This document shows, one piece after another, positions 9,842 through 20,969 of a stretch of DNA of 23,030 bases. The stretch comes from Conidiobolus incongruus B7586 (taxonomy: Eukaryota > Entomophthoromycota > Entomophthoromycetes > Entomophthorales > Conidiobolaceae): assembly GCA_000697335.1 (NCBI GenBank), contig JNEM01008368.1:1-23030 (forward strand), read 5' to 3'. Below the pieces are notes generated by a model. The model was not told the origin of the DNA and did no database searches. It worked only from the letters and a program-made list of their open reading frames with translations. Made by a program: the position numbers and the translations under genes. The stretch's first letter is position 1; the number at the start of each line of letters is the position of its first letter.

Positions 9842-12733
9842 ATGGAATATTTAAATAGAATAAGGAGGAAAATGTCTTTAAGAGCTTCCCCTCCATTAGA
9901 AGGCTCCGTTCAATTAGACAGATTTCACAAGTGTTGGACTTATTGTCACGTAATATTATTAATTTCTTATCAAATTATTTAATATTTATTTGTAATTTTA
10001 TTTTAGAATACTTATTTTTTACAAGATCAGATATCCAATCGCAAAGTCCATGTGCAATTGACCGAAATCCCTGGGTATTTAAAAACTATGGTCGATATTC
10101 TGGTTCAGGAAGAAATAATGGAAGGAGAAGGCGTTACTGGATTGTGTATGGAATACCTTTTAAAGAATGGAGTTTTAAACACCTTGGTAACGATATCCAA
10201 TGCCGACTTTCCTTTAGGAATTCGAGGAGAAACCATAAGAACCTTAACTAATTTAGTCAACCTATTAGATGCTAAATTTTTAGTACACAGTAGCGTGCAT
10301 TTGCCCACTCTCAAACTTTTAAAGTTATGCATTTCTGATGATAATATGATGGCGAATCCAGGAGGTTTATTTAATTTTGGTATGGGTATCACACAATTTT
10401 ATGTGGACGATTTAATCGAATTATTGTATACTTTGTGCGCTAAAATTCATTCTACTCCAGAGCTTTTGAATATTTTCTTTTATGATAAGAAGTGGCTTGT
10501 AACGCCTCAGAGAGCTGATAATAGTGGTAATAAAAGTACTTCACCCGTAGCTCCCTCTTCGCCTACGACGATGAACGAACCTGAATATGAGTGCTTACTA
10601 TTTACCTATTTGCTTAAATTCGTTCATCGTGAGGGAAAGAGTGGTGATTATGCTAGAACTGGGCTCCTATTCTTATTAGAAATCGCAAGTGGTAGCTTTA
10701 GAGATTTTATTCTCTTACAATCTGATTTGGGTCCTATATTATCTGCTTCTTTAGGTGCATTGTATTCCCAACTTCCTCGAAAGCTCGTTGTCAAGTCAAC
10801 AGATAGTCCTATTACACAGAATAAGGGCCAATCATCTCCCACTCCCGCTACCATTACGCGTAACTTGGAGCTTGAAGATTCTGAAGGCGTTTCTGAAGTT
10901 CAAATGAGTAACTCTGTCAGTTTCCACACGGTAATCGACAGTTTTCTCAAAACTTTAGAATTCTGCCAAGATGTATTACAGAGATGCCCAAGTCAGGGGA
11001 TTTGTCAGTCTATCTTAAAGAGCGTTAAGGAGGTGTTTTTGGAAAATATTTTATATCCTTCAATGCTGGAATCTTCAGATCTCGACGGATCTGCAGTGGC
11101 CGTAGTATCATATCTCGATATTATCCTTCAGACTTTGAGAGATGGTGAACTTTTGGACTTATTCATCAATTATTTATTGAATTTGGAAATTCAAAATGCT
11201 CTTGGTATGCAAGACATGTCTAACTCCGGTCCCAACTCTCCATTGTCAATGAAGCAAGAGCTCAAACCTGAGTACTTAGCATTCAATTTGAAAGATCTTA
11301 TTTTAAACAATTTGCAAAGTGAAAGCATCCCAACTCAAATTGCTGCTCTAAAGCTCTTAGATACTTTGATTAGCTATCATCCCAACTACTCTCATCATTT
11401 ATTTGATACACAACCAGTCAATCCTAGTGAGCCTCCACATCTCATGCCTGGCAATGAATACATGTATTCGACAATCCACAGTCACTATAGAGAATGGGAA
11501 AAGTATAACGAATTAATCAAAGAAATCAATTCAGTCTCCAGTAACATCAGAGCCAGCGATGATGATGCCAGCATCAATGGAGAGTTAGGCGTACCACTTG
11601 GATTTGAACACTATGTCAGAGATTTGGAAGCTTCCTACTTTATGTCGCGCGTGCGCGAAGCTGGCAAGATCGTAGAATACACCCACAAGTCCCATAGCAG
11701 AAAGCAAACAGCTGTACATATTGCTCAGACTTCATCTCTTTCCACTTCTCCTACATTTATGAATCAATCACCCATTCCCCAGCCTATTACATCTCCTAAA
11801 CCCACCAGTGACAATGTCAATTTGGCTAAACTCAAGGGCAAAGACCCATTAAACCCTAGAATGGTAAGGAGAATTATGGAAAAGGATCCCATTTTGCAGC
11901 AATTATTCACTTTTTTGGACAACTATTTTGATCACTCTTGTGAAGTGAATTTAGCTCTCACATCCACATTAACCTCTATTATTGGATGTATCCAATTGTC
12001 CATCTCACATTTGGTCCGCTTTAAAGACCGTGTTGATGTAAGCTTGTCAACTGCTACCACTGCTCATCAACTCAGGAAGAATCAGCGTCCATATATCGAG
12101 GGGAATACTCCAAACCTTCATGCCGATTCGGATGCTAATCTCACCATTCCCGACTCAGACCGCGACAGTGGCTACACACCCCACAGTGACTATGAGGACG
12201 ACTCTGAGGATGATCTTGATGATGATGAAAGTATATATGAAGATTTCAGACACAGACCGCTTGATCAAATCAGATACACAGTACATCAAGTTGATGACTT
12301 CAGTGATTCAACCAACACGCCTTTACTCTATAACAAGCTTAGTAAGCTCGTGGAAAAGATCCACGCCAAGCATAACGAGGTGAAGCTCCTTGGGCTCTGG
12401 CTCGAGGAACGCCGCAGAGCGGTCATGTGCACCCATTATCCCACACACACCGAAGCCAGTCTTAAAAGCATTCTCAATTGGACGTCACCCGCAGGCTCCA
12501 GAAAACAATCAATTGCACCTGATGCCAATCTCGAAGATGGAATTTCACTCAATCCCAGTCTCGATGCCACAGGCCCTGGAGCTAGTATCAAAAATTCACT
12601 GAATGCCCCCGACAATTTGATTCACAGGGTCTATCTCGACAATATGTTAGTGCTTGAGGAATGGATCAAAGAAATTATGGCTAATCTTATCGTTCATGAG
12701 GGAATGGGATGGGATTGGTTACTCTATGTTTAA
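9842..12733 (+). CDS. FHIP-family protein (FTS-Hook-FHIP complex subunit, RAI16-like)
   Basis: Two exons, 9842-9949 and 10007-12733, give 944 residues. FHIP proteins bind Hook and FTS to form a complex that links dynein to early endosomes; Aspergillus nidulans has one (FhipA), and animals have several. Family marks seen are TEIPGYL followed by DILVQEE (about 55-70), VHLPTLKLLKLC (about 132-143), FVHREGKSGDYARTGLL (from about 241) and GALYSQLPRKL (about 286-296). A later helical block contains EVNLALT (near 680-690). Ser/Thr/Pro-rich linkers and an acidic stretch (about 750-785, many Asp and Glu) interrupt the helical parts. The start is the first ATG after an in-frame stop, with an excellent context (AAAATGG); a second in-frame ATG lies at 9872. 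The assignment rests on these motifs, recognised by eye. SAPS-type phosphatase partners were considered and fit less well. Confidence 0.85.
9950..10006 (+). other. Intron of the FHIP-family gene
   Basis: 57 bases, starting GTAATA and ending TTTTAG, phase 0. Splicing joins an N-terminal exon that contains FHKCWTYCH, like the start of other FHIP proteins, to the main exon in frame. Its length and ends match the two PheRS introns. Confidence 0.88.
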
Positions 12734-14205
12734 CCACTTTTTTGCTTAGTTAATTCATAATAAAATTATAACTCCAAATTTTAATTAATGAGACTTTTTT
12801 AAATTTGAATGTAAATAAATATTTTAATATATAATTTTCAAAAACAAAGCTATAATATAAAACTAATACTCTTTTTTATTATTAATTACTTTTTGTTATA
12901 TTTTCAATAAACTTTCAATACTTAAAAATTAGTTTATTTATTAAAGTCTAAAATTTGATATTTTATAAACCAATTAAATTTATTTATAGAAATTTTCTTT
13001 TTTGTAATATATTGTTTAATTGTTTAAAGAAATTATAATTACATAAATTGTAATCTAAAAATTTACTAAATATAGTAACTTTTACAAATTATTTTGAATT
13101 AGGAAATTTTTTATAACCTTATATATTTAATATTTAAAATAATAAGCATCTTTAAATCATTTTAAACATTAATTAAAAATAATTTTATTTCAAAAAACAA
13201 TATAAAATTTAATATTAATAAGTTTTTTTAAAAATTAAACAGAAATGTTATATTTTATTATAATTTACTATAATAATCAATATTTGCTTATAAATAAAAT
13301 ATTTATTAAAATTTATAAAAAAATTATTTTAACATTATAATTTATTTTTAATAAAAGATTTATATTTAATTAATTATAATAATTCATTATATCAGTTTTA
13401 GTCTTTAGTTATATTAGTATATTTTATTGAATCATAAAAATTTTAACTTTTTTTAATTTTATGGATAAGCTATAAAGTATTTAATTTATATTATTATTAA
13501 TGAAACTAAGTTTAAACTTTAATATATATTTAATATATTTATATAACTAATAATAAAATGTTTTAATAATTCTTAATCTAAAACAATAAGGTATTTCTTA
13601 ATAATTTATTTTATTTTATTAATAATTTAAATAATGATAATTAAATAAAATTTCTAAATTCTAATAAATTTCAAATAGTATCCTTTCTATCTTTATTATA
13701 GTTTACTTAAGAATAAATAGTAAATATAGATAAAATATATATCTATAAGTCATTTATAAATTAAAATTAAATTTGCAAAATTTGTGGTCAAGTTACAATA
13801 ATACTAATATAAAAATTTTTCGAAAATCACTATTTGGTTTAAATATGATCAAGTTTTGTAAAAATTATTCAAAAAATGACTTTCTTAAAATTAATTATAT
13901 TTTTGAAAAATAAAAGATTAAAATATTTACCAACTCTTTAACTCTAAGGCAAAATTATAGAAAATATATTATTAAAAGAATTATTATTCTTTTTTAATTT
14001 GATTTACATCATAAAAAACACAATGAGTATTTTTTCTTCATTAAAAAAGGATTATATATAAACAGATGTAAGTTATAAAATATTAGAAAAATTAAATATT
14101 AAATTTTAAAATTACAATTAAAAATCCCATTTTAAATTCAAGATATATATTAAAATTCAATATAAGAAACGTATCACAGTATATAAAGAACAAAATTTAA
14201 GATAT
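12734..14205. other. Extremely AT-rich spacer
   Basis: Nearly 1.5 kb lies between the FHIP stop codon and the tRNA-Gly gene. By eye it is the most AT-rich part of the window, with long stretches almost free of G and C. No gene, RNA or ordered repeat was found. The FHIP poly(A) signal is at its left edge. Confidence 0.7.
12759..12764 (+). promoter_or_regulatory. Candidate poly(A) signal of the FHIP-family gene
   Basis: AATAAA, 25 bases past the stop codon. Position and orientation fit, but the motif is common by chance in this composition. Confidence 0.45.
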
Positions 14206-14210
14206 AAAAA
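14206..14210 (-). terminator. Pol III terminator of tRNA-Gly
   Basis: Five T on the minus strand, beginning three bases past the tRNA 3' end. Confidence 0.8.
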
Positions 14211-14213
14211 TAA

Positions 14214-14284
14214 TGCAATGGCGGGGAATCGAACCCCGGCCTACCGCGTGGCAGGCGGTAATTATACCACTAAACCACCATTGC
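14214..14284 (-). tRNA. tRNA-Gly, anticodon GCC
   Basis: This 71-base cloverleaf reads on the minus strand. The acceptor stem pairs GCAATGG with CCATTGC, followed by discriminator A. The anticodon stem ACCGC/GCGGT encloses CTGCCAC, giving GCC, which reads GGC and GGT. A box TGGTTTAGTGG and B box GGTTCGATTCC are intact, and there is no intron. Its 5' side abuts a less AT-rich segment and then an LTR retrotransposon. Ty3-like elements are known to insert just upstream of Pol III genes. Confidence 0.97.
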
Positions 14285-14706
14285 CTGAATATTGTGTTTG
14301 TTATTAGTCCTTGTAGTGTCATCAAGGGCCCTGACACAGCCATTCTTCAGGCCAGGTTGTGAAGCATGGCATCTACTAACTGTGGTAAACTACTGGTGAT
14401 CAGTTCTCTGGCTATCCGGCCAAGATTACTTGTAAACAGTGCGTTGTAAAGAGCGACTAGACCAGTAGTAACAGTGGCAATCTGAGAATCCCAATGCTAA
14501 AAAGATGGAATCACAAAATCTCAATAGAAACTTGTGTAAAATGGATATAGAAGATGGCTCAAGTGGGACTATAAACAGCTACTCGGGTGTGCTAAAAGGG
14601 TGTTTTTTGGAAGTAGGAAAAGGTTTATTTGTATAAATAAGAGAAAAGAGCAAAAGAGCAAAAAAAGATAATGAGGAAGACTCCTTCTTATAATTAAGTG
14701 AAGTAT
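14285..14706. other. Unidentified less AT-rich segment between tRNA-Gly and the LTR
   Basis: Base composition jumps at the tRNA's 5' end, from almost pure A and T to roughly 40% G+C, and stays so up to the LTR. On the minus strand a frame of 49 codons ends at a stop near 14346. It has a coding-like mix of residues (for example LGRIARELITSSLPQLVDAM), but I do not recognise it. A small inverted repeat (GTGTCA and TGACAC arms) lies at 14316-14337. Purine-rich direct repeats of AAAAGAGC occur near 14645-14660. Its length, position and composition would fit an old LTR or the end of another inserted element, but no matching copy is present in the window. Confidence 0.45.
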
Positions 14707-15042
14707 TGTCGCGAGTCAGATGACTCCCTTCTACCTAAGTATCTTTACATCAACCTAATGTTAAAGCCATTTCTCCCTCACATACCATCTGCTCTTGCTC
14801 TATCTTTTAATTGACCAATGATGCAAGTCATCAGATAATCTCATGAATCACCTTACCCAACCCACACTATATAAAACCCAGAATTAGAGCTATCCTCAGC
14901 AGGAAGAGTTCAATCTGGGTCCTCCCAGCTACTTGCTTAAACCAATAAACCCCCTATCTCCCTAACACTTACCTAGAATTCCCTAGTTCTCTCTCTTTCA
15001 CTTATACTATTCTGGACACAGCTTTCCCAAGACGCGTTAATT
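14707..15042 (+). repeat. LTR copy 1 (5' LTR of the retrotransposon)
   Basis: About 336 bases, beginning TGTC and ending near GTTAATT. It has a TATA box (TATATAAAA, 14868-14876) and a poly(A) hexamer (AATAAA, 14944-14949), both in the same direction as gag-pol. This order is what a Ty3/gypsy LTR needs. The right border is uncertain by a few bases. It is closer to copy 3 (22014-22350) than to the inverted copy 2. Confidence 0.88.
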
Positions 15043-15044
15043 GT

Positions 15045-15060
15045 TGGAGAACCCATGCCC
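15045..15060 (+). other. Candidate primer binding site
   Basis: TGGAGAACCCATGCCC begins two to three bases after the LTR end. That is where the primer site of an LTR retrotransposon lies, and it starts with the TGG expected opposite a tRNA CCA end. The tRNA it would match was not identified. Confidence 0.4.
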
Positions 15061-15116
15061 CCATCCCCCGTTCGCCGAAAATCACGCTGTTCAAATATTA
15101 ACCACTAAGAATAATA

Positions 15117-17200
15117 ATGGCTAAGAAACCAATACATTTAAAAATAATTTTATCGAAAAAGGATCGGATACCATTTACAATACAAGTCAAAATGAACGAA
15201 GAGACTGCTAATCACAACATCAATATGGACAATCGTCACCAGGAAGATAATATGATGAATAACAAAGAATACGCACTCCAAAAAGATACTCAAGATTTGA
15301 AACAACAACCCGATTTTATTCAAGGATTAAAAAAGTCACTTAATAATCTTAACCTTGAACAAACCATCACTCTGAAGAAATTAATTGAAGAAGCATCCAA
15401 GCCAGTTGATACCACTTTTAACAATGTTGACTTAAACTTTCATAGCGAAGATAACACTCCTAATATTGAAACAAAAACTCAAACAACAACCAATAATAAC
15501 AATCTAAACCCAAGAAGTTTGAAACCAATATTAGCTCGTACACATTATTCAACCCCTACAATCTTGTAAATCAGACTAACTGGCTGTATTTGGATTCAAA
15601 AAAAGTCCGATTTCGAAGAATGGATAGAGCAAGTTAAAGTATTGAAGGAAGCTTGTGACTTGCCAGATAATATTGCATTAAAGAAGGTTCAAATTATTGT
15701 TGATCCGAACACTAGCCATTGGCTTAGAAGCATTATAAACCACAAACCCAACTTTACATGGAATGATTTCGTCAAGAGATTCAAAGAACATTTTTATGAT
15801 CCAAATCGCAAACAAGGACTGATCACCAAACTATACTCAGTCAAGATGTATCAGAACGAATGTGTTGAAGACTTTGCTTACAGGATTGAAATTGGGCTCA
15901 ATCTCTACAATATAGTCACGATATTGATCTTGTTGAAATATTTAAAAAAGGATCATGCCCAAAAATTCATATAAGAGTTATCCAAGAATCAGTCAACTTT
16001 AGCATTAGATCTGAATTCAGTTTTGATAGGATATTGGAGTCAGCAATTAACAATGAAAAAATAGTTATGGAATTTGAAAAATATGAACAGAAAGATGCCA
16101 TCAACAGAAATCTGAACGAATTTATTAAGAAGCTGAACAAATTTGCAAAAGAAGGTAATCATTACCACAAAACCTACAAAAAATTCTCAAAAGAGCTGAG
16201 GTCTCTGTCTGAATCAAACTTTAACCATAAAGAGATCGGAAATGATAATAACGACCGCAAAGTAAATGAAAACGCTTCATTCTCTAAGGATAAAATAAGA
16301 GATAAAGAAGGTGAAGCAAACACCAAGGTAGATGGTCAGCTTATCAGGGATTTTACAATTGATAATTCATACAAACAAAACACAAGTGAAGTCACACTTA
16401 ACCCCAACTTAATACAGAAGAATGATAAAGTTATCAGTGGGTGTATAATTACCTGTTCAACCCAGCCAGAATCCAATACATCACTATGCCATGATTCAGC
16501 TGGAACCAACCCTTCTCATAAACAGAACAAATTTTCAACCGTTGAACACGATGAGGACACAATTGAATTATTCATGGCTATGTCACATGGAAGAGATGAA
16601 GATGAGGATCACCAAAGTGAAAATGATAACAAAAAGATTAAATTATCGGTTAACAGTATACAAAACTCTATGACAAACAATGCTAAGCAAGATCAGCCAA
16701 ATGAAGATATGTTCATAGAAAAGAAGAACAGATTCAGGATTAGAAAGAAGTCAAAGAGAGGTCATATTGAAGGAGCTGTTAACAAAGAAGACATGATCAA
16801 ATCAATTCTAAACTACATAATTCAAATCCCGCTACACACCTTAATGGAACTAACACTAAAACTAAAAGCAGAGCTCATCAAACAAATAAATCCAAGAATT
16901 CCAAATCAAGCTCTTATAACAGATGTATGTGAAAATGCAATATTAGTCTCAAAATTGCACGAAGAAGCTATTCTACCAAAGAAATTTTTCAAACATAACA
17001 CTGGTTACAACCTATCCACATTAGAAGATACTGTTATTGAAGCAAGAAAAAACCCTAAACTAAGAACAGGTATTGCCATCACACTTCCAAAGAATATGTA
17101 CAGTAAACTCGAATCAAGATCTAGTCTAGTTTATAATGATAATTTAATAGTAGAAGGAGGTGTAATTGACAGTGGATATCAAGATGAGATATTTGTAATC
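15117..17200 (+). pseudogene. Gag remnants of the Ty3/gypsy element
   Basis: The region starts with a hydrophilic N-terminal part. About 15600-15970 resembles the Ty3/gypsy capsid domain (retrotransposon Gag family). Then comes a long stretch to about 17200 rich in Asn, Lys, Asp and Glu. I saw no CCHC zinc knuckle. The frames are broken, so this is a fossil. Confidence 0.75.
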
Positions 17201-17259
17201 CTTTGAAGCCATAGTAATATTGATAGATTAGTCAGGAAACTAGATACAATTGTACAGTT

Positions 17260-17690
17260 AATCCCAATGGAAAATCAACATACTCAGATTATTGAAGTTG
17301 AACTGAATGATTTACCGCACACTGATCGCAACAAAAATGGTCTTGGATCTACAAACAAAGTTGAACAAATTACTAACGAAGACAATCTATTAACTGGCTC
17401 AGGTTGTCCAAAAGCAGAGATCAGAATATGTGATACTGACACTATAACTTACATCAATGGTGGTGCTGGTAAAAATATCATGAGTCAAGATATGGCAAAG
17501 CTTGTTGGTATTGAAGAGTTAGAAGAAACTAATGTTACACTCCAAACATTGAATGGTATTGTATATCCAATTGGAGAAGCTGTTGAAGTACCCATTAAAA
17601 TTGCTGGTATTAAGATGAAAGTCAATTTAATCATTGTGGAATCTAACAATGTACCTGTGTTACTTGGTCACTCTTGATTAAATACTGTAA
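17260..17690 (+). pseudogene. Retropepsin-like protease remnant
   Basis: The residue pattern from about 17440 resembles an aspartic retropepsin fold of Ty3/gypsy elements, including a closing LLGH block. It sits between gag and reverse transcriptase, where the protease is expected. It is part of the broken element. Confidence 0.6.
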
Positions 17691-17979
17691 ACGCAGAAAT
17701 GATGTGGAAAAACAGAAAGTTTACTATTAATTTCAAAGGCCAAAAAGGTGTCTTAGATACATTTACAAACAATAAAATTAACAATGGAAATTCAATTAAG
17801 TTTCAGAATCTCACGCTGATTTGATGCTAATTTTTGACAAAGGAGATTATAATGAATTGATTAAAGATTTGATAAATGTTTCTGGTAAATGGCATGGCAA
17901 AAAAGAAAGACTTGTGGAAATTTTTGACGCAAACACTGCAATTTATGCGAAATCCCTCTATGATTTAAATGGGACTGAC

Positions 17980-18790
17980 AAAATCAAACACTATATTCCA
18001 TTAGAAGATGAAAGCATGAAACCAATTTGCAAAGGAATGTCAAGAATCCAAGTCCACTTACAAGTTGAAGTAGAAAAAGAAGTTGAGCGAATGTTTGACA
18101 CCAATGTTATTGAAGAATCCAATTCCCTATGGGCAAGTAAACTAATCATAGTACCAAAACAAAATGGAGGCATTAGAATTTGTGTAAACTTTAAACCAAT
18201 TAACACTGTAACAATTAAAGAAAAGTATCCATTGCCAAATATACAAGATATTTTTGACACTTTACAATCAGGATTCATCTTTAGTATGTTTGATTTAATG
18301 AGTGGTTATTGGCAAGTCCATATGGCTGAAAAAAAAGCAAAATCAAGACAGCATTTCACACGCCTCAAGGTTATAACCAGTTCACTAGAATGCCATTTGG
18401 ATTGATGTCAGTCCCTAGTCCATTCTAAAAGTTGATGAATATAACATTAAGTAAGTATATCAACACATTTGTGTGCATTTATTTAGATGATGTTATAATA
18501 TTTTCCAAGCAATTGACAAACACCTCAAACATATTGATTTGGTATTTCAAGCATTTCATGATGCAAATTTAAAGATCAGCTTAGAAAATGTCATTTTCTG
18601 TTTGAAGAAATTAATTATTTAGGCTTTGTCATCAGAAAGGGAGTTGCCAAAACTAATCCAAGAAATGTGGAAAAAGTTAGGAATTTTAAGATCCCTAAAG
18701 ACAAAACAGATGTAAAAGCATTCCTTGGCTTATCAGGAATTTATCGTCATTTTATTAAGAATTATTCAAAGATTGCTGCACCATTAATTG
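17980..18790 (+). pseudogene. Reverse transcriptase remnant
   Basis: The Ty3/gypsy fingers-palm pattern is clear. It includes an FKPIN block, YPLPNIQDIFD, FDLMSGYWQV and, near 18480, the catalytic-type YLDD followed by VIIFS. The region ends with the connection toward RNase H. It is broken in several places. Confidence 0.92.
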
Positions 18791-18839
18791 AACTTACCAA
18801 AGAAAAGACTGAATTTGTATGATTATCTAAAGAAGAAGC

Positions 18840-19280
18840 ATTTCATATACATCAATAAATTAACCAGTGAACCCATTTTGATCAGTCTAGATTTCAAAAT
18901 AGAATTCATACTATTAACAGACACTTCAGATCTGGCTATTGGAGGAGCCTTAGCACAGTTGGAGTCAAGTGGAAAAGAAAGAGCCTGTAAATATTTCTTT
19001 AGAATTTTGTCGCCCGCAGAAAAAAAGTACTCTGTTACTTGAAAAGAAGCTCTCACAGTAGTTTCGGCTATAACCCACTTTAGAAACTATTTATGCAGCA
19101 AGCATTTCACAGTCTATACAGATCATAGGCCTCTCTGTCAGTTTTTATTCACTACAGAAGCCTCTGCACAGTTGGCTTGATGGGTTGCTACTCTTATGGA
19201 ATACAGTTTTACTCTTGAATACAGACCTGGTAAATGTAACGGAAATGCAGATGGATTAAGCAGGTTAGAATCCGAAGTAC
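18840..19280 (+). pseudogene. RNase H remnant
   Basis: The Ty3/gypsy RNase H signature is seen: TDTSDLAIGG near 18920 (first acidic residue region), then YTDHRPL near 19120, and RPGKCNGNADGLSR near 19230, which closes the domain. It is broken. Confidence 0.88.
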
Positions 19281-19289
19281 TATTTACAA

Positions 19290-20510
19290 AAGAAGTTGAA
19301 ATGATCAATGGAAAAGAATATGACAAGACTTCAGAAGAAATTATACGTCATTTGCTAAGAATGAAATACGATGAAAAATATAAACCTGCAAAAAGTATGA
19401 GAAACAAATGCGTTAAGTTCAGAATCATTGATAACAAGCTATTCAAAGTCAAGAGATCTAAAGAAGGTATTATATACAAGCGAGTTCCAACTACAAAAGA
19501 GCGTTCCAATATTATTAAAGCAGCTCACAATGGATCATGACATTTCACAGCAGCAGCTACACTGGAAAAGGTTACATCAAATTACTATTGGCCTAATCTT
19601 GCAAACGATATCAGATCGCATATCAATTCCTGTAAGAAATGTCAAATCTTTAAGATCAAGTAAGTAAGCTCAACTGATTTGATTAATATTCTCCCTGAAG
19701 GTATTTTCGACAAATTTGGTATTGACTTCATCAGACCACTTCCCAAAACAAAGTTACCAAATAGATATATAATTGTAGCAACAGAATACTTATCAAAATG
19801 GCCTATAGCTGCACTAGTTAGAAGAGTCACATCAATTGTTGCTGCAGAATTCATATACAGAATGATCATCACTTATTATAGTATACCCAATGAAATTATA
19901 TCTGACCAAGGTCACCATTTTATGAATGAACTAATCTCAGAAGTTTGCAAAATGTTAAAAACAAAATATATACATACTGCACCATATACACCTAAGTCGA
20001 ATGGATTGACTGAATGTTTTAACGGTTCCCTTTGTAGCTCTTTAGCTAAGCTTGCCTATGAAGATGTAAACAAGTGGGATTATCATATCGACTCAGTACT
20101 GTTTGTGTACAGAACAAAACCTCACGAATCAACTAAGTCTATGCCTTTCAAAATGTTATATGGAATAGAAGCATCTACTCACTTTAAAGATAATAACCTC
20201 TTAATGGGAGTAGAAAAAAGATTATTAAGAAAAGGTCTACTGCAAACTTAAATCTCTTGAGAGTACAAACTCTATCTGATGCTGAACTGAAAGCTGAAGA
20301 AACACTTGAAGACAAAAAAATTAAAGTTGGTGATATAGTGAACTTTGGAGAAAAGACGTTGAAATCAACTTAGGTGCAAAATTCAAAGCAAAATGGGTTG
20401 CACCTTATAAAGTCATTGATAGTAACGCTAAGGGTACATATAAAATTATACCTTTACCTGGCACAAAGAAGAAAGTCACTGGATGAATTAACAAAGATAT
20501 GCTAGAGCCA
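19290..20510 (+). pseudogene. Integrase remnant
   Basis: A zinc-binding region lies near 19500-19650, with a CKKC pair. The catalytic core runs from about 19690 (GIDFI) through SDQG to SNGLTE near 20000. The C-terminal part (about 20310-20510) has the KW-PYKV type of module found in Ty3/gypsy integrases. I see no chromodomain. It is broken. Confidence 0.88.
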
Positions 20511-20635
20511 TACAATGATTCAAACCACATGATGCAAACCAACTAGATGAATTCACTTAATATTGTCTCACTATTTATTCTATTTTATTATTATTTTTTA
20601 TATTTATTGTTTTATCATTTTTTTATTTTTTCTAT

Positions 20636-20969
20636 TAACATGTCTTGGGAAAGCTGTGTCTAGAATAGGATAAGCAAAAGAGAGATCTAGGGAATTCCAG
20701 GTAAACGTTAGAAAGATAGGGGATTTATTGGTTTAAGCCAAATAGCTGGGAGGACCCAGATCAGACTCTTTCACTGTAGAATAGCTCTGTTTTCTGGGTT
20801 CTATATATAGTGCATAGAGTAGTAGGTTTCTGGAGTTTTCTGGAGAGTTGAATCATTAGCTGATTAAAGGATAGGGTTGAAGTGGCTGGTCACATGAGGG
20901 GGGGAATGACCCTTATATTCAATTGAAGTAAGCATATTACTTAGGAGGAGAGTCACCTGACTTGTGACA
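20636..20969 (-). repeat. LTR copy 2, inverted, probably a solo LTR
   Basis: About 334 bases, related to LTR copy 1 but reading on the minus strand, so it cannot be the ordinary 3' LTR of the gag-pol unit. The start (TGTCACAAGTCAG), the GGTCCTCCCAGCT block and the end are well kept. The part upstream of its TATA-like box differs strongly from copies 1 and 3, which marks another subfamily. The four bases CTAT flank it on both sides (20632-20635 and 20970-20973), consistent with a target-site duplication of its own insertion. Confidence 0.85.

Larger units (their letters stand above)
14707..20520 (+). mobile_element. Ty3/gypsy-type LTR retrotransposon, broken
   Basis: This is a fossil element with a 5' LTR and remnants of all expected coding parts in Ty3/gypsy order: gag, protease, reverse transcriptase, RNase H, integrase. 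Reverse transcriptase lying before integrase separates it from the Ty1/copia group. It is clearly broken, with roughly a dozen interruptions of the reading frames. No direct 3' LTR follows the integrase; the next repeat is a related LTR in inverted orientation. The nearest direct LTR copy is 1.5 kb beyond the integrase remnant. It is less AT-rich than the spacers. It is too decayed to be active alone. Confidence 0.92.

Noticed and set aside
12120-12602. Open frames of 70-87 codons in other frames of the FHIP gene
   Set aside because: They lie wholly inside the main coding exon and mirror its acidic and Ser/Thr/Pro-rich parts.
9842-12733. SAPS-domain (Sit4-associated) protein as the identity of this gene
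   Set aside because: General helical-repeat character and the acidic tail suggested it at first. The FVHREGKSGDYARTGLL, GALYSQLPRKL and EVNLALT blocks fit the FHIP/RAI16 family much better.
14638-14690. Purine-rich stretch as the polypurine tract of an element ending at LTR copy 1
   Set aside because: It is separated from the LTR by some 20 mixed bases, whereas a polypurine tract sits directly against the 3' LTR. LTR copy 1 is followed by gag, so it is a 5' LTR.
14707-20969. Reading the two inverted LTR-like repeats as terminal inverted repeats of a Polinton or other DNA element
   Set aside because: Both repeats contain LTR features (TATA box, poly(A) signal, TGTC start). The content between them is Ty3/gypsy gag-pol, and a third copy lies in direct orientation.
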